Shown here: positions 59,966 through 64,000 of the stretch, piece by piece
How the letters are laid out: the number at the start of each line of letters is the position of its first letter
Numbering within the stretch: the first letter of the stretch is position 1
Origin: Trochalopteron elliotii
Taxonomy: Eukaryota; Chordata; Aves; Passeriformes; Leiothrichidae
Reading direction: 5' to 3'
Assembly (NCBI GenBank): GCA_024734555.1
Contig: JANPWX010000619.1
Span: forward strand, 2,324,076 to 2,388,075
Length of the DNA: 64,000 nucleotides
The notes under the pieces: model-generated
What the model was told of the DNA's origin: nothing
Seen by the model: only the letters and a program-made list of their open reading frames with translations
Database searches by the model: none
Position numbers and translations under genes: made by a program

Positions 59966-62900
59966 AACTGTCAGTAAGAGGGTGTTGAGTCTTCCCCATC
60001 TACCACAAGCCCAAATAAAGCAGATAACTTCATCACTGGTGTCTTAATCCAAAACTGTATGTTCAAAAGTTGATCAAAATACTAATCCTCCACAAATCCT
60101 TTGCATTCCTGATAGAATCCCTTTCATTCCTGTTCAAGGAAAAGTTAGTTACTGATTGCATGACATACTAGAGCAATACTTATATAGGGTACTTAATACC
60201 TTCCCTTATAAAAGAGAGGGACAGAAAGAGAGATAAATCGTTCTTCCTGAATAAATTTGCATGCAGGTATTACTCACAACAGACCTATGACATTTGGTTT
60301 GAAGAAAAATCCCTTTACTTTCTTTCATAAAATTTCACTTGTGCTTTGCTTGGCTAACAGCTGAGAAGAGAAATCTCTCTTCTCTGGCTTCCATTTTCTG
60401 AGGAATAGCAGCTCCACAAGAAAATCCATAAGCAACAAGCAAGCACCTCAGTTTTTGCTGAAAATTGAAGAAATTGCTGCTGCTGCACTTCAAAAAACAG
60501 AATGGAGACAAAGAGGCTGACTGCTACCCAGCTACAGGGTCTGTGGAGCTTACACCCCACCAACACCCAGAGACTGCAGAAATATGAAAAAACAAAACAA
60601 AAAAAGTCTGCCATACTCTTTCCTCACTCTGCTGAACATTACCAAGACCCAAGAGGCAACTTTTACAGTCCTATCCATCACCAGGATAACAGGATGTCCT
60701 GCTATCATTAGTTTCAGTTCAAGTGGTAGTAGTGTCTGCTGAACTGCTTAGGGAGCTGGATGAAAATCCTATAGGTGACAGGGAAAAGGTAATTCATAGC
60801 ATCATACAGTACTCAGTTTAACTGTTTTTCTTTAAAGAAGTCCTGCTTTAAAACCAATGCTTTGCTTTGCTTTGCTTTTGCAATGTTCTGGTTTTAAAAC
60901 AATGTTTTCTGATTCAAGCACTATGAAATATCATTTCTTCCAAAAATCCATCCCCATATGGCACACTTAAGGGACACAGTCTTGGACCAGCATTTCTCCA
61001 CAGAAACCTGTCTCATTTAATGTACAGATTGAAAAATTAAAATCAGAACAGCAACTAAAGCCTTCTTCAATAAAGGCTGACTGGGTTTTGAATGCAAAAT
61101 TAGTAATGATGCATAATTAAGGGAAAAAAAATCGAAACGCCCAGCAGTTTCTACAAAGGAAGCCAATTTCATTTAGTTATTCTTAAAAATATTTCCCCAA
61201 AAAGAAATTAACAGGTGGATACAGGCTGACCTTGAAGTGTTACACCATTATGTTTTGTAATATCCAGCAGAAGAAAAAAAACCCCACAAATTATTTTATA
61301 GGCACCTGGCTCATTATGTCTTACAAATTAAATCCTCATTTATCTATATGCACCTAACAGTACCTATTCATCGCCTTCACTTAAAAACACATTGCCCTTC
61401 TTTCTAGCCTTGTTAATTTCCAGATACTAATTAAATTTAAACTCATAAGTGTATCTGTTTAGCATGCATGACTAGATCATCCCTCAATATCCATTATCCA
61501 TTGTACATTCCAACATGTTTACCTACTGCTTTTGTTTTGGTTTGTTTTGTTTGGATCCATTTCCATCAGTTTAAAGGAGGGAGCTTATGAATTTAAGTTT
61601 CTTATTTTGATGCTGGGTGGCTGGATTCTCAGGCTTAGTGCCTTTGTAAACACCTTTGTCTCAACCTACTGTGAGGCAGAGGTATTTTCACGCTGTAGCA
61701 CCAGAATATGGAAGAGCAGAATGGAAAAAGCAATCCCTCTGCAAAGCAGCATATGGAGCATTTCAGCAAAGGTAAAAAAAAAATTATTTTTTTCCCCAGT
61801 CCTGCCCTACTCATTGCAAAATCTGGCTAAATATGTATTCTGAATACCCTGCTCCACTCAGTACAAGCAGCAAAGCCCAAACTCATGAGGAAGGGACTGG
61901 GACTGTCACAATGGAAAACGGCACCTGAGTTCCAGCCTGACTCCTCTCGCAGGTTTGCAGGATCTGGTCAGGAGGATGACCTGGTAGCACAGCTGAGCAC
62001 TGCCCTGGTGACCTGACAAGCAGGGAGATGACAACCTTCAACTTCTGTACCTGACCAAGCACAGAGCCTCAGAGAGAAGTCTCAAATGGAGACAACCTGA
62101 AAGGTCTCTAGAGCCCTGTCCCTGCTCTTGTCCCACACGCTGCCATTGCATCTGCCCAGACTTGCAGCACTGGGCAGCAGCACCCCGGCCTTCACTGGCT
62201 GTCCCTGCAACTGGTTCACAGACTTCCCCAGCCACCATCTGGCTCTTAGGGGAGGGACAACACAAGACAGCTATTTCTTATTCTTTGTTTCTGAGCCTGC
62301 ACCAGCTCCCTGGTCTCAGAGCCACACTCTCCATTTTTGTGTGTTTTGCACTTTTTTGGCATCAACTAATGCCATCAACTTTGGTCTGCAACTTAGTGAC
62401 TCGGATTTGTTGTCATGAAGGACACTTGTTCTATAAAAAAATCCAAAGATTTCAATAAAAGTTTCTATTTCAAAACAGGATTAAAAATCTGGTTTTTAGC
62501 AGTGGAGAGCACTTTGGAAAAAAATCTGCAAGTTTTCTTCCTCTTCTCTCTCCCTTACTAATATTTCCTTACTGAAATCTGATTTTTTTTATACTGAATT
62601 ACATCAGCCAGGGAGGAGTTCAACCCAGTTTGACATTTCACAGTGCAGACTGCATATCAACATAGCGTTCCCTGCCCTTCACTGAAATTAAACCTCAGAT
62701 CTGTCTTAGACTCCAAACATCTCATTCCAAGCTGTTCCTTCTCCCTTACCATGCTCTGACCCCCAGCATGACCACAAAAACCATGACTTCCAGCATGGCT
62801 CTTTCAGTCAGAAAGTTCTGTGCAGATGGAAAATGCACCTGTCCAGGAAGTCTAGGGTCAGAACTGCAGTGGGGCTCAATGTCCACAAACTTCCACTAGC

Positions 62901-63269
62901 AGTGGCCATTGCAGCACTTTTTAGGACACAGATGAATGTTGATTCAATCCAAAAGCTACCCGATTTGATTGAAATCAAGTACATGCTGAATTACACCAGT
63001 TCAATGCAAAACAGAACCTTACCCTCCATTTTCTCTGGGAAAAACATGACTGTGCAAAACCTACTTTTTTCTGTTTAGAAAATGTAAATGAAACATTCCC
63101 AGTGCAGAACTGCTACATGTGAAACTTGTACATGTGATGCTTACTTAGGGAAAACTCAAAAGCTTGGTTTTAGCATGCCCCTAATGCATGTCCCCAAAAC
63201 TACCAAAATACATCACTGCTCACCAATTTAATGAAAAGGGTTCATCAAAAAAATTCAGAAATATTCCAA
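59966..63269. other. Non-coding sequence
   Basis: No gene is recognised. A (CTTTG)3 pentamer lies at 60860-60874 and a purine-rich stretch near 60208-60237. Frames at 61532-61843, 62128-62418 and 62162-62458 (+) are around 100 codons, overlap other frames or have no recognisable domain. Confidence 0.65.
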
Positions 63270-63610
63270 GAAGGATAGTTTGACTGATGCATTTGGCTTT
63301 GAAGATTACAGAAATGGCCTAGTAGGAAGAGAAGAGCAAATACAGGTCTTGTCACGTGGGCTGGTTTTACTGCCAGTAAAGCAAGGAGACTCCTGCTGTA
63401 AGGAATACCTGAGACTCAGTTTGCTGCAAAAGCAGAGGCAAACAATGGAGGCTCCTGGTTCACTTACACGCCACCAATTCAGTGATTCGCTTCGGCACAG
63501 GATCTGCAGTGATATTTCATCCACTCTGACACAGACAATCATTATCTGCATGTGGGTGCTGAGAGGACAAGTCGTGAGCGTGGAAATCAAGGTCAAGGAA
63601 GCAAGAACTC
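63270..63610. promoter_or_regulatory. Candidate conserved non-coding block with open frames on both strands
   Basis: Unique sequence open for 111 codons on plus (63280-63615) and 96 on minus (63306-63596). Neither peptide resembles a known family. Isolated CpGs persist (CACGTGG, GATTCGCTTCGG, GTCGTGAGCG), with an E-box CACGTG and a GATATTTCATCC segment. Low repeat content and retained CpGs suggest constraint, so this could be an enhancer or an unrecognised exon. Confidence 0.25.
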
Positions 63611-64000
63611 CCTAGTTTATCCCAGGGAACAGTTATTCCATTCTGCAATAACACAGGTTAACAAATAATGTAATAAAGATTGGCGTGCTGCCAGGATGAC
63701 TGAATTGATTCCTACACAGCACAGCACAAATCTTTTGATCTCCCCATAAAGAATGGGAAATTATAGCCACAGTGTGTACCTTGCAGGGAAAGCAAATAAA
63801 AATGAAATGAACATTTCTAGCAGTTTTGACCTTGCTTTGGGGAATACTGCTTTAAATTTGATTGCCCTGCCCACTTATTATTTCACAAGAAGACACAAGC
63901 AAGCCACAAAGACAGTTTTTAGTATTCTCTTTGATGAGGTAAAAAACTGGATTGTCTTCTCCCACCCACTTTTTTTTTTCCCCCTTCATTCTTACACTCA
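63611..64000. other. Non-coding sequence to window end
   Basis: AT-rich unique sequence ending in a pyrimidine-rich run (CCCACTTTTTTTTTTCCCCC). Nothing recognisable. Confidence 0.65.

Overview
The window looks like nuclear DNA from a bird, probably a songbird. Two signals say so. It contains 3'-end fragments of CR1 LINEs, the dominant avian retrotransposon (16582-16967, 10020-10175, 28592-28660). It also contains a solo LTR (51422-51972) whose ends and promoter region resemble songbird class III (ERVL-like) LTRs as I remember them. Family names come from memory of consensus sequences, not from a search.

No protein-coding gene is recognised. Every open frame is short (167 codons or fewer), most overlap another frame or the opposite strand, and none resembles a known protein family. 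I saw no tRNA, rRNA or snRNA gene, no CpG-island promoter and no CRISPR. The sequence is AT-rich and CpG-poor, typical of a gene desert or a very long intron. Because no coding landmark is visible, the locus cannot be named.

Layout. 1-5.2 kb: AT-rich unique sequence with a 19-G run, a 69-nt hairpin and one or two ancient tRNA-derived SINE (MIR-type) remnants. 5.2-5.85 kb: a solo LTR-like insertion with a 4-bp target duplication. 5.85-17 kb: unique sequence, another MIR-type remnant, an old and a younger CR1 fragment, and an AT-rich block resembling a conserved non-coding element. 17-34.8 kb: mostly featureless, with a possible 87-nt exon, a short CR1 tail and an A27 run. 34.8-35.3 kb: a degenerate tandem repeat of about 27 bp inside a probable old LTR. 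35.3-51.4 kb: unique sequence with enhancer-like blocks, a possible microexon, a TG microsatellite and an A28 run. 51.4-52 kb: the well-preserved ERVL-like solo LTR. 52-64 kb: unique sequence with a CpG/SOX-motif cluster, a possible minus-strand exon, a CpG-rich homeodomain-site block near 59.8 kb and a last enhancer-like block at 63.3-63.6 kb.

The repeats do not act together as a system. If the window has a function, it most likely lies in the unique blocks as long-range regulatory elements or as exons of a gene or lncRNA spanning the window. That is inference and needs cross-species alignment or RNA data.
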